43,297 bases of DNA from Elusimicrobiota bacterium (GTDB lineage: Bacteria > Elusimicrobiota > Endomicrobiia > Endomicrobiales > Endomicrobiaceae): contig JAFXOB010000221.1 of the NCBI GenBank assembly GCA_017529005.1, forward strand, positions 1-43,297. Direction: 5' to 3'. Shown piece after piece: positions 1 to 7,154 of this stretch. The number at the start of each line of letters is the position of its first letter. Within the stretch, counting starts at the first letter, position 1. Under the pieces are notes generated by a model. It was not told where the DNA came from and ran no database searches. It worked only from the letters and a program-made list of their open reading frames with translations. A program made the translations under genes and the position numbers.

Positions 1-217
1 ATATTGTAGATTTTTCATCAGGAATCATTTCCGGAGTTTCTTTCGGTAAACCGGTATCTACAAGAATTACATCACTGCCTGTATCTATTAAAAAATTTTG
101 TAAACTTGAACGATATTTTATTGAAGAATCAAATTTGTCCGACCCTTCTTCACCGCCGAAAGCGAAAGGTTGTGTCATAAATCCGTTTTCATAAAATTTT
201 ACTGCTTTTATAATCAT
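1..217 (-). CDS. MBL-fold metallo-hydrolase, N-terminal part (cut by window edge)
   Basis: Reading the minus strand from the ATG at 217, an open frame runs off the left edge. It begins MIIKAVKFYENGFMTQPF and contains NFLIDTGSDVILVDTGLP, the first beta-strand pair and DTG turn typical of metallo-beta-lactamase-fold hydrolases. A good Shine-Dalgarno (AAGGAG, 222-227) precedes the start. The metal-binding HxHxDH motif would lie beyond the edge, so the substrate cannot be guessed. The glutathione peroxidase gene ends 25 bases upstream on the same strand, so the two may be co-transcribed. Confidence 0.7.
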   Translation of the reverse strand, partial: MIIKAVKFYENGFMTQPFAFGGEEGSDKFDSSIKYRSSLQNFLIDTGSDVILVDTGLPKETPEMIPDEKSTI

Positions 218-242
218 AAATTTACTCCTTAATTTTGGTAAT

Positions 243-869
243 TTACAACAATTCTTTAATGCATTTTTCTACAACTGCCATATCTTCCGTGGGTTCAAAT
301 CTTGCAACAACGTTTCCGTTTTTATCTACAACAAATTTCGTAAAGTTCCATTTTATATCTGAATTTTTTTCATAGTTCGGATCTATTTTTGAAAGATGTT
401 GTTTCATAAACTGAGCCATTTTACTTTCTCCGAATCCTTTAAAACCCTGCTGATCCTTTAAATATTTAAATAAAGGCAATTGATTATCTCCGTTCACATC
501 GGACTTTTTCATTTGAGGGAAAGTTGTGTTGTAATGTAATGTACAAAATTCGTGAATTTCGTCATCTGTTCCCGGTGCTTGTCCGCCGAATTGGTTGCAA
601 GGAATATCAAGTATTTCAAGCCCTTTTGCATGATAATCTTTATACATCTGTTCTATCGGTGCATATTGCGGTGTAAATCCGCAACCTGTTGCAGTGTTTA
701 CTATTAAAACAACTTTACCTTTAAAATCAGCCATTTTAATTTCTTCGCCTTTTGCACTTGTAACGGAAAAATCGTAAAAGTTTGCCATTTTGTCTTCTCC
801 TTTTATATTATTTATTGAAAATATTGAGATCAGAATAAAAATTGATAATAAAATTTTGAAAGTTTTCAT
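243..869 (-). CDS. Glutathione peroxidase-family thiol peroxidase, probably exported
   Basis: Reduces peroxides using a cysteine, likely with thioredoxin as reductant as in most bacterial family members. The thioredoxin-like fold is clear: NTATGCGFTPQY with peroxidatic Cys63, CNQFGGQAPG with Cys91 and Gln93, and WNFTKFVVD with Trp174-Asn175, giving a complete Cys/Gln/Trp/Asn set. A cysteine replaces selenocysteine. The first 25 residues (KTFKILLSIFILISIFSI) look like a signal peptide, suggesting periplasmic action. However, the ATG at 869 has no Shine-Dalgarno, while the internal ATG at 788 (Met28) has AAGGAG 8 bases upstream and would give the usual cytoplasmic length of 181 residues. Both starts may be used; the start is the uncertain part, not the family. 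Confidence 0.88.
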   Translation of the reverse strand: MKTFKILLSIFILISIFSINNIKGEDKMANFYDFSVTSAKGEEIKMADFKGKVVLIVNTATGCGFTPQYAPIEQMYKDYHAKGLEILDIPCNQFGGQAPGTDDEIHEFCTLHYNTTFPQMKKSDVNGDNQLPLFKYLKDQQGFKGFGESKMAQFMKQHLSKIDPNYEKNSDIKWNFTKFVVDKNGNVVARFEPTEDMAVVEKCIKELL

Positions 870-921
870 ATTATATTTTTTATTTTAGTAAAATATGAGT
901 AAAAATAAAACGGAGAAATTT

Positions 922-2073
922 ATGAGTAAAGAACAAACCGAAGTTACTGAAAATATAATTCAAGAATCAATAAACAGAAATAAAGTAATAGTAAAAACAA
1001 GTGTTATAGGTATTGTTACAAATATATTTCTTGTAATATTTAAAGCAACAATAGGACTACTTTCAAATTCCATTGCCGTTATATTGGATGCCGTAAACAA
1101 TTTGTCCGATGCTTTATCTTCCGTTATTACAATTATCGGAACAAAACTTGCAAACAAATTGCCAAACAAAAAACATCCGTTAGGTTACGGCAGAATAGAA
1201 TATATGAGTGCAATGCTTGTATCGGCAATAGTTTTATATGCAGGTATAACATCTGTTGTTGAATCAATAAAAAGAATTATTCATCCCGAACCGTCGGACT
1301 ATTCAATAATTTCTTTAATCATAATAGCGGTAGCAGTTGTTGTAAAAGTTTTGCTCGGTAAATATGTAAAATCACAAGGTAAAAAAGTAAATTCAGGGGC
1401 ATTAATAGCTTCGGGTGCGGATGCAATGTTCGATGCAATACTTTCGGCATCCGTTTTAGCTTCCGCAATAATTTATTTTACAACAAAAGTATCATTGGAA
1501 GCTTATGTAGGTGTAATAATTTCTTTGGTAATTATAAAAGCCGGTATAGAAATGATGATGGATACTTTGAACGATATTTTAGGTAAAAGAGCAGATGCCG
1601 AAACCACACAAAAAATCAAACAACTTTTAGTTGAAGAACCGGAAGTTCGCGGTGCTTACGATTTAATAATTCATAATTACGGGCCAAACAAAAATCTTGC
1701 TTCCGTTCATTTGGAATTGCCGGACACAATGACCGTAGAACAAGTTGATACTTTAACAAGAAAGTTACAAAATAAAGTTTATCATGAAACGGGAGTTATT
1801 CTTGCAGGGACAGGAGTTTATTCTTACAATACAAAAAATGATGAAGCATCCAAAATACGAAACAGAGTACAAGAAATCGTAATGGCTTACAATTGGGTTT
1901 TACAAATGCACGGATTTTATGTAGATCTTTCCGCAAAAACAATAAGGTTTGATATAGTTATGAGTTTTGAAATTGATGCCAAAGAAGGACTAAAAATTAT
2001 TAGCGAACAACTTGCAAAAGTTTATCCTGAATACAAATTACAAATTGTTCCGGATGTGGATGTTTCCGATTAA
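922..2073 (+). CDS. Cation diffusion facilitator (CDF) family divalent metal exporter
   Basis: Inner-membrane proton/metal antiporter exporting Zn, Fe, Mn or similar ions. About six membrane segments fill the first half. Family motifs include DAVNNLSDALSS with Asp/Asn metal ligands in TM2, HPLGYGRIEY in the following loop, and SGADAMFDAILS in TM5. The cytoplasmic half holds the ferredoxin-like CDF domain (HNYGPNKNLASVHLELP) followed by a second, similar-sized module, making the protein longer than the roughly 300-residue E. coli FieF. I place the start at 922 because GGAG sits 6 bases upstream. An in-frame ATG at 895 lies directly on a possible -10 (TAAAAT 889-894) and lacks a ribosome site. 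It is divergent from the peroxidase gene. Confidence 0.9.
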   Translation: MSKEQTEVTENIIQESINRNKVIVKTSVIGIVTNIFLVIFKATIGLLSNSIAVILDAVNNLSDALSSVITIIGTKLANKLPNKKHPLGYGRIEYMSAMLVSAIVLYAGITSVVESIKRIIHPEPSDYSIISLIIIAVAVVVKVLLGKYVKSQGKKVNSGALIASGADAMFDAILSASVLASAIIYFTTKVSLEAYVGVIISLVIIKAGIEMMMDTLNDILGKRADAETTQKIKQLLVEEPEVRGAYDLIIHNYGPNKNLASVHLELPDTMTVEQVDTLTRKLQNKVYHETGVILAGTGVYSYNTKNDEASKIRNRVQEIVMAYNWVLQMHGFYVDLSAKTIRFDIVMSFEIDAKEGLKIISEQLAKVYPEYKLQIVPDVDVSD

Positions 2074-2080
2074 TTGCTTA

Positions 2081-2111
2081 TTGACATTAGAGTTGCTCTA
2101 ATTGGTATAAT
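2081..2111 (+). promoter_or_regulatory. Sigma70-type promoter with a perfect 7-bp palindromic operator in its spacer
   Basis: TTGACA at 2081-2086 and TATAAT at 2106-2111 are 19 bases apart (slightly long), with TGG before the -10. The spacer holds ATTAGAG-TTG-CTCTAAT (2086-2102), a perfect inverted repeat. TTAG...CTAA half-sites resemble in layout the operators of DtxR/MntR-type metalloregulators, and one such regulator is encoded at 11162. The link is inference. It should control the membrane-protein pair and larEBC. Confidence 0.6.
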
Positions 2112-2247
2112 TTAACAACGATCACAAAATTAATAAATTGTTATTATATTTATTACTAAAAAACAACAAAAAGTGTTTATTTTATTTTTTTTTAATATAA
2201 TAACAATGTATATTGTTGAAAGTATACTATTTAAGGAGGGTGTCGGT

Positions 2248-2661
2248 ATGGCATGCTTTTTAGTTCCTGCAGCAGAAGCGGTTGTTACAACCATTATTAC
2301 AAAGATAATTAAAGCAAAAGAAAAAGAAGAAAAAGTAAAAATTTCTTTTTCTGACGGAATTGTTGAAGAAACAACAAAAATTAAATTTTCTACGAAACTC
2401 GGATGGTTAAACAAACTTTTATGGGGAGGTTCCGCTCTTCTTGCTTTTGAACATATTTGGCATGGAGAAGTTGTTCCTTTTTTTCCGTTTCTTACAGCTG
2501 TTAAAAACGGAGAAACTGCAGATATGCTTGCGGAAATGGAAAGTGCCGGTGTTACTATGGCAGTTTTAGTTACGGCAATATGGGTTTGTATGTTGATAGT
2601 TTCCAATATTATAGAAAAAAGAGCTCTTCGCGAAGTTAAACTTACAAAGGAGGCATTATAA
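2248..2661 (+). CDS. Small membrane protein of unknown function, first of a pair
   Basis: I do not recognise a named family. The 137-residue protein starts MACFLVPAAEAVVTTIITK, then has a charged stretch (KAKEKEEKVK), a hydrophobic segment around WLNKLLWGGSALLAFEHIWHGEVVPFFPF and a C-terminal membrane helix (VTMAVLVTAIWVCMLIVSNII). His residues in FEHIWHGE could touch a metal but this is untested. The start at 2248 follows a strong AAGGAGG (2233-2239); an upstream in-frame ATG at 2173 lacks such a site. The next gene begins 2 bases after its stop, so the two are translationally coupled and probably form a complex. They lie upstream of the nickel-pincer cofactor genes under one palindrome-bearing promoter. 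Confidence 0.75.
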   Translation: MACFLVPAAEAVVTTIITKIIKAKEKEEKVKISFSDGIVEETTKIKFSTKLGWLNKLLWGGSALLAFEHIWHGEVVPFFPFLTAVKNGETADMLAEMESAGVTMAVLVTAIWVCMLIVSNIIEKRALREVKLTKEAL

Positions 2662-2663
2662 GT

Positions 2664-3005
2664 ATGACACTTTTAATTACTCTTTTTGCTGCAATTATAT
2701 GTACCGTTATTTGGTATGCCGGAGCTTATAAAAGCAATATGAAAGTTGGTGTTCTTTGTTGGTTATATTGGGGAGCATCTATTATGTGGTTCGTAGATGC
2801 AATTTTTGAATATGCGGAAATTAAAGCCGAATTTTTTAATCCCGCTCCGTTAGATATGTTGAACGATGCGTATCTTGGTTTGTCTGTAGTAGCTTTAGGT
2901 ATGCTTATTTGGTTGATAATCGTTCTTATATCCGATCCGAAAGGTGTTATTAAAGAAGTTTTGTTTAAAAAAACTTCAAAAACAAAGATTACGTCTGAAA
3001 ATTAA
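2664..3005 (+). CDS. Small membrane protein of unknown function, second of a pair
   Basis: A 113-residue protein with three predicted membrane helices: LLITLFAAIICTVIWYAGA, VGVLCWLYWGASIMWFVDA and LGLSVVALGMLIWLIIVLI, followed by a short basic tail. It is Trp-rich and has several acidic residues at helix ends (DAIFEYAEIKAEF). No family is recognised. AAAGGAGG overlaps the end of the preceding gene and serves as its ribosome site. The tight spacing to the preceding membrane gene and to larE (37 bases, interrupted by a palindrome) suggests a role linked to the cofactor pathway or its metal, but this is context only. Confidence 0.75.
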   Translation: MTLLITLFAAIICTVIWYAGAYKSNMKVGVLCWLYWGASIMWFVDAIFEYAEIKAEFFNPAPLDMLNDAYLGLSVVALGMLIWLIIVLISDPKGVIKEVLFKKTSKTKITSEN

Positions 3006-3008
3006 TTT

Positions 3009-3026
3009 TTCAATAAATTTATTGAA
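3009..3026. repeat. Perfect 18-bp palindrome before larE
   Basis: TTCAATAAATTTATTGAA reads identically on both strands. It lies between the stop of the membrane-protein pair and the larE start. It could be a protein-binding site or a weak RNA fold; there is no U-tract, so it is not a convincing terminator. Confidence 0.5.
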
Positions 3027-3041
3027 GTCGTTCATATATTA

Positions 3042-3794
3042 ATGAAATTAAAAAAATTTTTTTCAAAATATACAAAAGTAGCAGTTGCTTTTTCAGGCGG
3101 AGTTGATTCTTCATATCTTTTGTATGCTGCAAAAAAATATGCTGAAGAAGTAAAAGCATATTATGTAAAATCTGAATTTCAACCCAACTTTGAGTTTGAT
3201 AATGTTCTAAAGTTTGCTTCTGATTTTAATATTGAATTAAAAGTTATTAAATTAAGTGTATTGTCAAATAAACAAATTGTTTCAAATCCGAGTAACAGAT
3301 GTTACTTTTGTAAAAAACAAATTTTTTCGGCAATATATCGTGAAGCAATAAAAGACGGTTTTAATGTTATTGTTGACGGAACAAATGCTTCCGATAAAGA
3401 AAGTGACCGTCCGGGTATGAAAGCTCTTAAAGAATTGGCAGTTTTATCTCCTCTTAAATTGTGCAACATTACTAAATCGGATGTTCGCAAATTATCTAAA
3501 AAAGAAAAAATGCCCACATGGAATAAAATATCTTATACATGTCTTGCAACTCGTATTATCACAGGACAAAAAATAAACAAATATTTGTTACAACGAACGG
3601 AAAAAGCGGAGAAATACCTTTTTTCTTTAGGTTTTGTTGATTTTAGAGTGAGAACCATTGGTGATACGGCAAAGATTCAAATAAGAAAAGAACAATTTCC
3701 TTTGATAGTTTCAAACAGAAAAAAAATATTTAAAAAGTTATCGGCATATTATAAAACGGTTTGTCTTGATATGGAGGCAAGAGATGAACGGTGA
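3042..3794 (+). CDS. larE: LarE, ATP-dependent sulfur transferase for nickel pincer cofactor synthesis
   Basis: Converts the two carboxylates of the LarB product to thiocarboxylates after adenylation. The PP-loop SGGVDSS is at residues 18-24. Cys167 in YTCLATRIITG matches the family's sulfur-donor cysteine. Cys87 and Cys90 (NRCYFCKK) form an additional CxxC that is absent from the sacrificial Lactobacillus enzyme. Three such cysteines are the arrangement associated with cluster-binding LarE as described from Thermotoga, so this copy may be catalytic rather than single-use (inference). The length of 250 residues is close to the family norm. No Shine-Dalgarno is obvious. The gene overlaps larB by 11 bases. 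Confidence 0.92.
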   Translation: MKLKKFFSKYTKVAVAFSGGVDSSYLLYAAKKYAEEVKAYYVKSEFQPNFEFDNVLKFASDFNIELKVIKLSVLSNKQIVSNPSNRCYFCKKQIFSAIYREAIKDGFNVIVDGTNASDKESDRPGMKALKELAVLSPLKLCNITKSDVRKLSKKEKMPTWNKISYTCLATRIITGQKINKYLLQRTEKAEKYLFSLGFVDFRVRTIGDTAKIQIRKEQFPLIVSNRKKIFKKLSAYYKTVCLDMEARDER

Positions 3795-4539
3795 ATTAAA
3801 ACAAATTCTTGAACAAGTTAAAAATAAAAAACTTTCCGTTAAAGAAGCAATGTTAAAAATTAAAAAAAAACCGTTTGAAGATATCGGTTTTGCCAAAATT
3901 GATTTTCATAGAAAATTTCGTAAAGGAACAAATGAAGTTATTTATGGTTCCGGAAAATCCGCCGAACAGATAGTCGGTATTATAAAAACAATGAAAACAA
4001 ACGGACAAAACAATATTTTAATTACCCGTATGCAAAAAGAAAAAAAAGATATTATTTCAAAAAAATTTCGCATAAAATATTTTAGTGATGCAAAAATCGC
4101 AATTTTAGGGAAAAAAGCACTTCCTGACGGTATAGGTACAGTTGTTGTCGCAACGGGCGGAACAAGTGATATACCTGTAGCAGAAGAAGCTGCAATTACT
4201 GCGGAATTTTTTGGGAATAAAGTTGTTCGCTTGTATGATGTTGGTGTTGCCGGTTTACACAGACTTATGGCTCATATTGATGATATTATGAATGCATCCG
4301 TTATTATAGCAATTGCGGGAATGGAAGGAGCTCTTGCAAGTGTTATCGGCGGGTTAGCGGATTGTCCTGTTATTGCTGTTCCTACAAGTGTTGGATACGG
4401 AGCATCTTTTCATGGGATATCAGCTTTGTTATCTATGTTAAATTCTTGTTCTGCGGGAGTATCGGTAGTAAATATTGACAATGGTTTTGGAGCAGGTTAT
4501 ATTGCAAATATGATTAATCATATGGAGACAAAAAAATGA
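3784..4539 (+). CDS. larB: LarB, nicotinate adenine dinucleotide carboxylase/hydrolase
   Basis: First step of nickel pincer cofactor synthesis: carboxylates and hydrolyses nicotinic acid adenine dinucleotide, using CO2. The C-terminal half is a PurE-like domain: TGGTSDIPVAEEA (about 124-136), GMEGALASVIGGL (179-191) and PVIAVPTSVGYGASFHG. Cys222 in NSCSAGVSVVNIDNGFG sits where the family keeps its substrate-binding cysteine. I choose ATG 3784 because GGAGG lies 6 bases before it; the longer frame from 3766 lacks a ribosome site. It overlaps larE by 11 bases and larC by 4, typical of a tightly coupled operon. Confidence 0.93.
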   Translation: MNGELKQILEQVKNKKLSVKEAMLKIKKKPFEDIGFAKIDFHRKFRKGTNEVIYGSGKSAEQIVGIIKTMKTNGQNNILITRMQKEKKDIISKKFRIKYFSDAKIAILGKKALPDGIGTVVVATGGTSDIPVAEEAAITAEFFGNKVVRLYDVGVAGLHRLMAHIDDIMNASVIIAIAGMEGALASVIGGLADCPVIAVPTSVGYGASFHGISALLSMLNSCSAGVSVVNIDNGFGAGYIANMINHMETKK

Positions 4540-5777
4540 AAACATTATATTTGGATTGTTCTATGGGTGCGGCAGGTAATATGCTTACAGCTGCTTTGTA
4601 TGAATTGTTGGATGATACCGAGAAAAAAGATTTTATAAATCAAATAAACAATATCGGCCTTTCAAAAACGGTTATATCTGCTGAAAAAACGGAAAAATGC
4701 GGAATATTGGGAACATATATAGATGTATCCGTTGACGGAATAAAAGAAGAAAATCTTTTTGTTAAAGATGAACGCCATCATCACGAACATAGTGATAATC
4801 ATGTTGATAAACATGAGCATAAACATACACATCATCACACAAGTTTTCAAGAAATAGTTGATATTGTAAATTCTTTACAAATTTCGGATAAAATAAAAAA
4901 TAATATAATTGCAGTTTATAAATTGATAGCAGAAGCCGAAAGTAATGCACATGGTGTTTCTGTATCTGAAGTCCATTTTCATGAAGTCGGAATGATGGAT
5001 GCAATTGCAGATATTTCTGCAGTATGTATTTTAACGGACAAACTTAAAATAGAAAAAATTATATCTTCTCCTATAAATGTAGGCGGCGGACATGTTCATT
5101 GTTCACATGGAATTTTACCTGTTCCGGCACCTGCAACAGTTTTTATTTTAAAAAATATACCTGTTTATTGCGGAGAAGTTAAAGAAGAGTTATGTACTCC
5201 TACGGGAGCAGCATTACTTAAATATTTTGTAACAGATTTTACCGATATGCCCGTTATGAAAGTAGAGAAAATAGGTTATGGTATGGGAAGAAAAAATTTT
5301 GTTTATGCGAATTGTTTGAGAGCAATGCTTGGAAGTTCGCAACAAAAAAGTGATATTGTTGAACTTACGTGTAATATAGATGATATAACACCGGAAAAAA
5401 TAGGGTTTGCAATGAAAGTTCTTTTTGATGCCGGAGCTGTAGAAGTGTATACTACCAATGTTTGTATGAAAAAATCTCGTCCGGGAATAGTTCTTTCAGT
5501 TATGTGCAGACAAGATATTGAAGAAAAAATAGTAAGTTTGATTTTTAAACACACAACTACTATCGGTATAAGAAGAAATGTAAGTTACAGATATGGTCTT
5601 AACAGAAAAATAGAGAATATTGAAACTGTTTTTGGGCCTGTAAGAAAAAAAGTTTCCGAAGGGTATGGTGTAACAAGAACAAAATACGAATATGATGATA
5701 TTTCAAAAATTGCGAAAGAACAAAACCTTTCAATTGATGAAGTAATAAAAACAATAGAATCAAAAGTTACAAAATAA
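4536..5777 (+). CDS. larC: LarC, nickel-inserting cyclometallase of the nickel pincer cofactor pathway
   Basis: Inserts Ni into the bis-thiocarboxylate nucleotide using CTP. The N-terminal LarC signature is MKTLYLDCSMGAAGNM, followed by SEVHFHEVGMMDAIADI and INVGGGHVHCSHG, with the C-terminal CTP-binding half (residues about 270-413) in the same frame. In Lactobacillus the two halves are joined by a programmed frameshift; here there is one uninterrupted 413-residue frame. Residues 81-101 hold 11 histidines, a probable nickel-binding or storage loop. It overlaps larB by 4 bases (ATGA). No user enzyme such as lactate racemase LarA is in the window. Confidence 0.94.
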   Translation: MKTLYLDCSMGAAGNMLTAALYELLDDTEKKDFINQINNIGLSKTVISAEKTEKCGILGTYIDVSVDGIKEENLFVKDERHHHEHSDNHVDKHEHKHTHHHTSFQEIVDIVNSLQISDKIKNNIIAVYKLIAEAESNAHGVSVSEVHFHEVGMMDAIADISAVCILTDKLKIEKIISSPINVGGGHVHCSHGILPVPAPATVFILKNIPVYCGEVKEELCTPTGAALLKYFVTDFTDMPVMKVEKIGYGMGRKNFVYANCLRAMLGSSQQKSDIVELTCNIDDITPEKIGFAMKVLFDAGAVEVYTTNVCMKKSRPGIVLSVMCRQDIEEKIVSLIFKHTTTIGIRRNVSYRYGLNRKIENIETVFGPVRKKVSEGYGVTRTKYEYDDISKIAKEQNLSIDEVIKTIESKVTK

Positions 5778-5817
5778 CTTTCAATCATCATATCTTCAAA
5801 AAAAACGGGGGATTTTT

Positions 5818-6357
5818 ATGAAAAAAGTATTAATAATTTCTACAAGTTTAAGGAACGGTTCAAATTCCGAACTTCTTGCAAAAGAAGCAGCAAAAGGTGC
5901 TAAAGAAAAAGGTCATAAAGTTGAATTTGTTTCATTAAAAAATAAGAAAATAGATTTTTGTAAAGGCTGTTTTGCTTGCCAAAAGTCAGGCAAATGTGCA
6001 ATAAAAGATGATGCCAACAAAATAACGGAAAAAATAAAAAAGTCCGATGTTATAGTTTGGGCAACCCCTGTTTATTATTATGAAATGGCAGGACAAATGA
6101 AAACTGTTATAGACAGAGCAAACTCATTATATTCTTCAAACTACAAATTCAGAGAAGTTTATTTAATTACAACATCTACGGAAGATAGTAAAACAGTTGC
6201 AGATAGGGTTGTTAGCGGTGTTCAAGGTTGGATAGACTGTTTTGAAAATGTAAAACTAAAGAAAGTTCTTTCCGGTGGCGGTGCGGAAGGTCCTAACGAT
6301 GTAAAAAATATGCCGAAACTGTTAAAAAAAGCTTACGAGTTAGGCAACAAAATATAG
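5818..6357 (+). CDS. Flavodoxin-like NAD(P)H-dependent FMN oxidoreductase (iron-sulfur flavoprotein family)
   Basis: The 179-residue protein shows the flavodoxin fold: ISTSLRNGSNSELLAKEA is the FMN phosphate loop and WATPVYYYEMAGQMKTVIDR the second flavin-contacting stretch. CKGCFACQKSGKC carries four closely spaced cysteines, as in two-electron flavoproteins of anaerobes that may bind a cluster or a disulfide. It probably passes electrons to an unknown acceptor in the cytoplasm. A purine-rich ribosome site (ACGGGGGAT) precedes the start. It lies 40 bases after larC and 11 before the carbonic anhydrase, so it may be the tail of the lar operon. Confidence 0.85.
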   Translation: MKKVLIISTSLRNGSNSELLAKEAAKGAKEKGHKVEFVSLKNKKIDFCKGCFACQKSGKCAIKDDANKITEKIKKSDVIVWATPVYYYEMAGQMKTVIDRANSLYSSNYKFREVYLITTSTEDSKTVADRVVSGVQGWIDCFENVKLKKVLSGGGAEGPNDVKNMPKLLKKAYELGNKI

Positions 6358-6368
6358 AGGTAAATATT

Positions 6369-6947
6369 ATGATTTCGCAAGTTGCACAAAAAGAGTTGAA
6401 CAAATTGTTGGAAGGAAACAAAAATTTTATATCAGGTAACCCCACAGCAAAAAATATGTGTTTAAAAACATTACAAAGTCTTGCACTATATCAAGAACCT
6501 TATGCTTGTGTCTTAAGTTGTTCCGATTCAAGAGTAGTACCGGAAATAATTTTTGATTGCGGTATAGGTGAATTGTTTGTTGTTAGAGTTGCGGGAATTG
6601 CTGTAGGTCCTAATGTTAAAGAAAGTATAGAATATGCAGTAAAAAAATTGCATGTTCCGCTTCTGATACTTTTAGGTCATGACGATTGCGGAGTTATGAA
6701 ATATGCCAATGAACAGTATCCCGAAATGCCGGAATATTTTCAATCTATATTAAAATGTGTATATCCTGTTATAGACGGGAAAGGTAAATTTGATTGTAAT
6801 AACGAGTTTGCAAGAAAACACACTTTATGGGTAGAAAAATATTTGTTGGATAATTCAAAAATAATTAAAGATGCTGTTGATAACGATAAATTGTATATTG
6901 CAAAGTGCCACTTTTCCCATACTACCGGAAAAGTTGAACTGATATAA
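6369..6947 (+). CDS. Beta-class carbonic anhydrase
   Basis: Interconverts CO2 and bicarbonate. Zinc ligands are visible: Cys51 and the Asp53-Arg55 dyad in CSDSRVVPE, and His104 and Cys107 in GHDDCGVM. The length of 192 residues is typical of the bacterial beta class, and there is no signal peptide, so it is cytoplasmic. AGAGGT precedes the start and the flavoprotein gene ends 11 bases upstream. LarB encoded nearby consumes CO2, so co-location may be functional, although carbonic anhydrases also serve general carboxylases. Family assignment is firm. Confidence 0.93.
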   Translation: MISQVAQKELNKLLEGNKNFISGNPTAKNMCLKTLQSLALYQEPYACVLSCSDSRVVPEIIFDCGIGELFVVRVAGIAVGPNVKESIEYAVKKLHVPLLILLGHDDCGVMKYANEQYPEMPEYFQSILKCVYPVIDGKGKFDCNNEFARKHTLWVEKYLLDNSKIIKDAVDNDKLYIAKCHFSHTTGKVELI

Positions 6948-6953
6948 ATTCAA

Positions 6954-6982
6954 TAGACAAAATTTTTTTATTTAAGTAGAAT
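6954..6982 (+). promoter_or_regulatory. Promoter of tRNA-Pro
   Basis: TAGACA (6954-6959) and TAGAAT (6977-6982) are separated by 17 bases and lie 18 bases before the mature tRNA 5' end. Confidence 0.55.
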
Positions 6983-7000
6983 ATATTCCGTTACAAAAAT

Positions 7001-7074
7001 CGGGGCGTGGCGCAGGTGGCTAGCGCACTCCCTTGGGGTGGGAGAGGTCGCTGGTTCAAATCCAGTCGCCCCGA
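7001..7074 (+). tRNA. tRNA-Pro (anticodon GGG)
   Basis: A full cloverleaf can be drawn: acceptor CGGGGCG (7001-7007) with CGCCCCG (7067-7073), anticodon stem CTCCC/GGGAG around TTGGGGT with GGG at 7035-7037, and a T-arm containing GGTTCAAATCC. The discriminator is A at 7074 and CCA is not encoded. Confidence 0.96.
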
Positions 7075-7092
7075 TTTGTTAAATAATAAATG

Positions 7093-7148
7093 AAGAGTTT
7101 CGTAAGTACTTTCTTAAAAGAGAGATTTTTCGAAACTCTTATTTTTTT
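7093..7148 (+). terminator. Rho-independent terminator after tRNA-Pro
   Basis: AAGAGTTTCG (7093-7102) pairs perfectly with CGAAACTCTT (7131-7140), followed by ATTTTTTT. The 28-base loop includes CTTTCTT/AAGAGAG, which can extend the fold. It ends only 6 bases before the next gene's ATG. Confidence 0.8.
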
Positions 7149-7154
7149 AATTAA

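Noticed and set aside
2130-2606. Minus-strand frame of 158 codons
   Set aside because: It is the antisense of the first membrane-protein gene, which has a promoter and ribosome site; the antisense product is a Thr/Ser/Ile-rich shadow.
4662-5004. Met/His/Tyr-rich minus-strand frames opposite larC
   Set aside because: They arise from the histidine-rich codons of larC and show no gene signals.
5818-6357. Nitroreductase or azoreductase with defined substrate
   Set aside because: Only the general flavodoxin-like FMN fold and cysteine cluster are visible; a specific activity cannot be supported.
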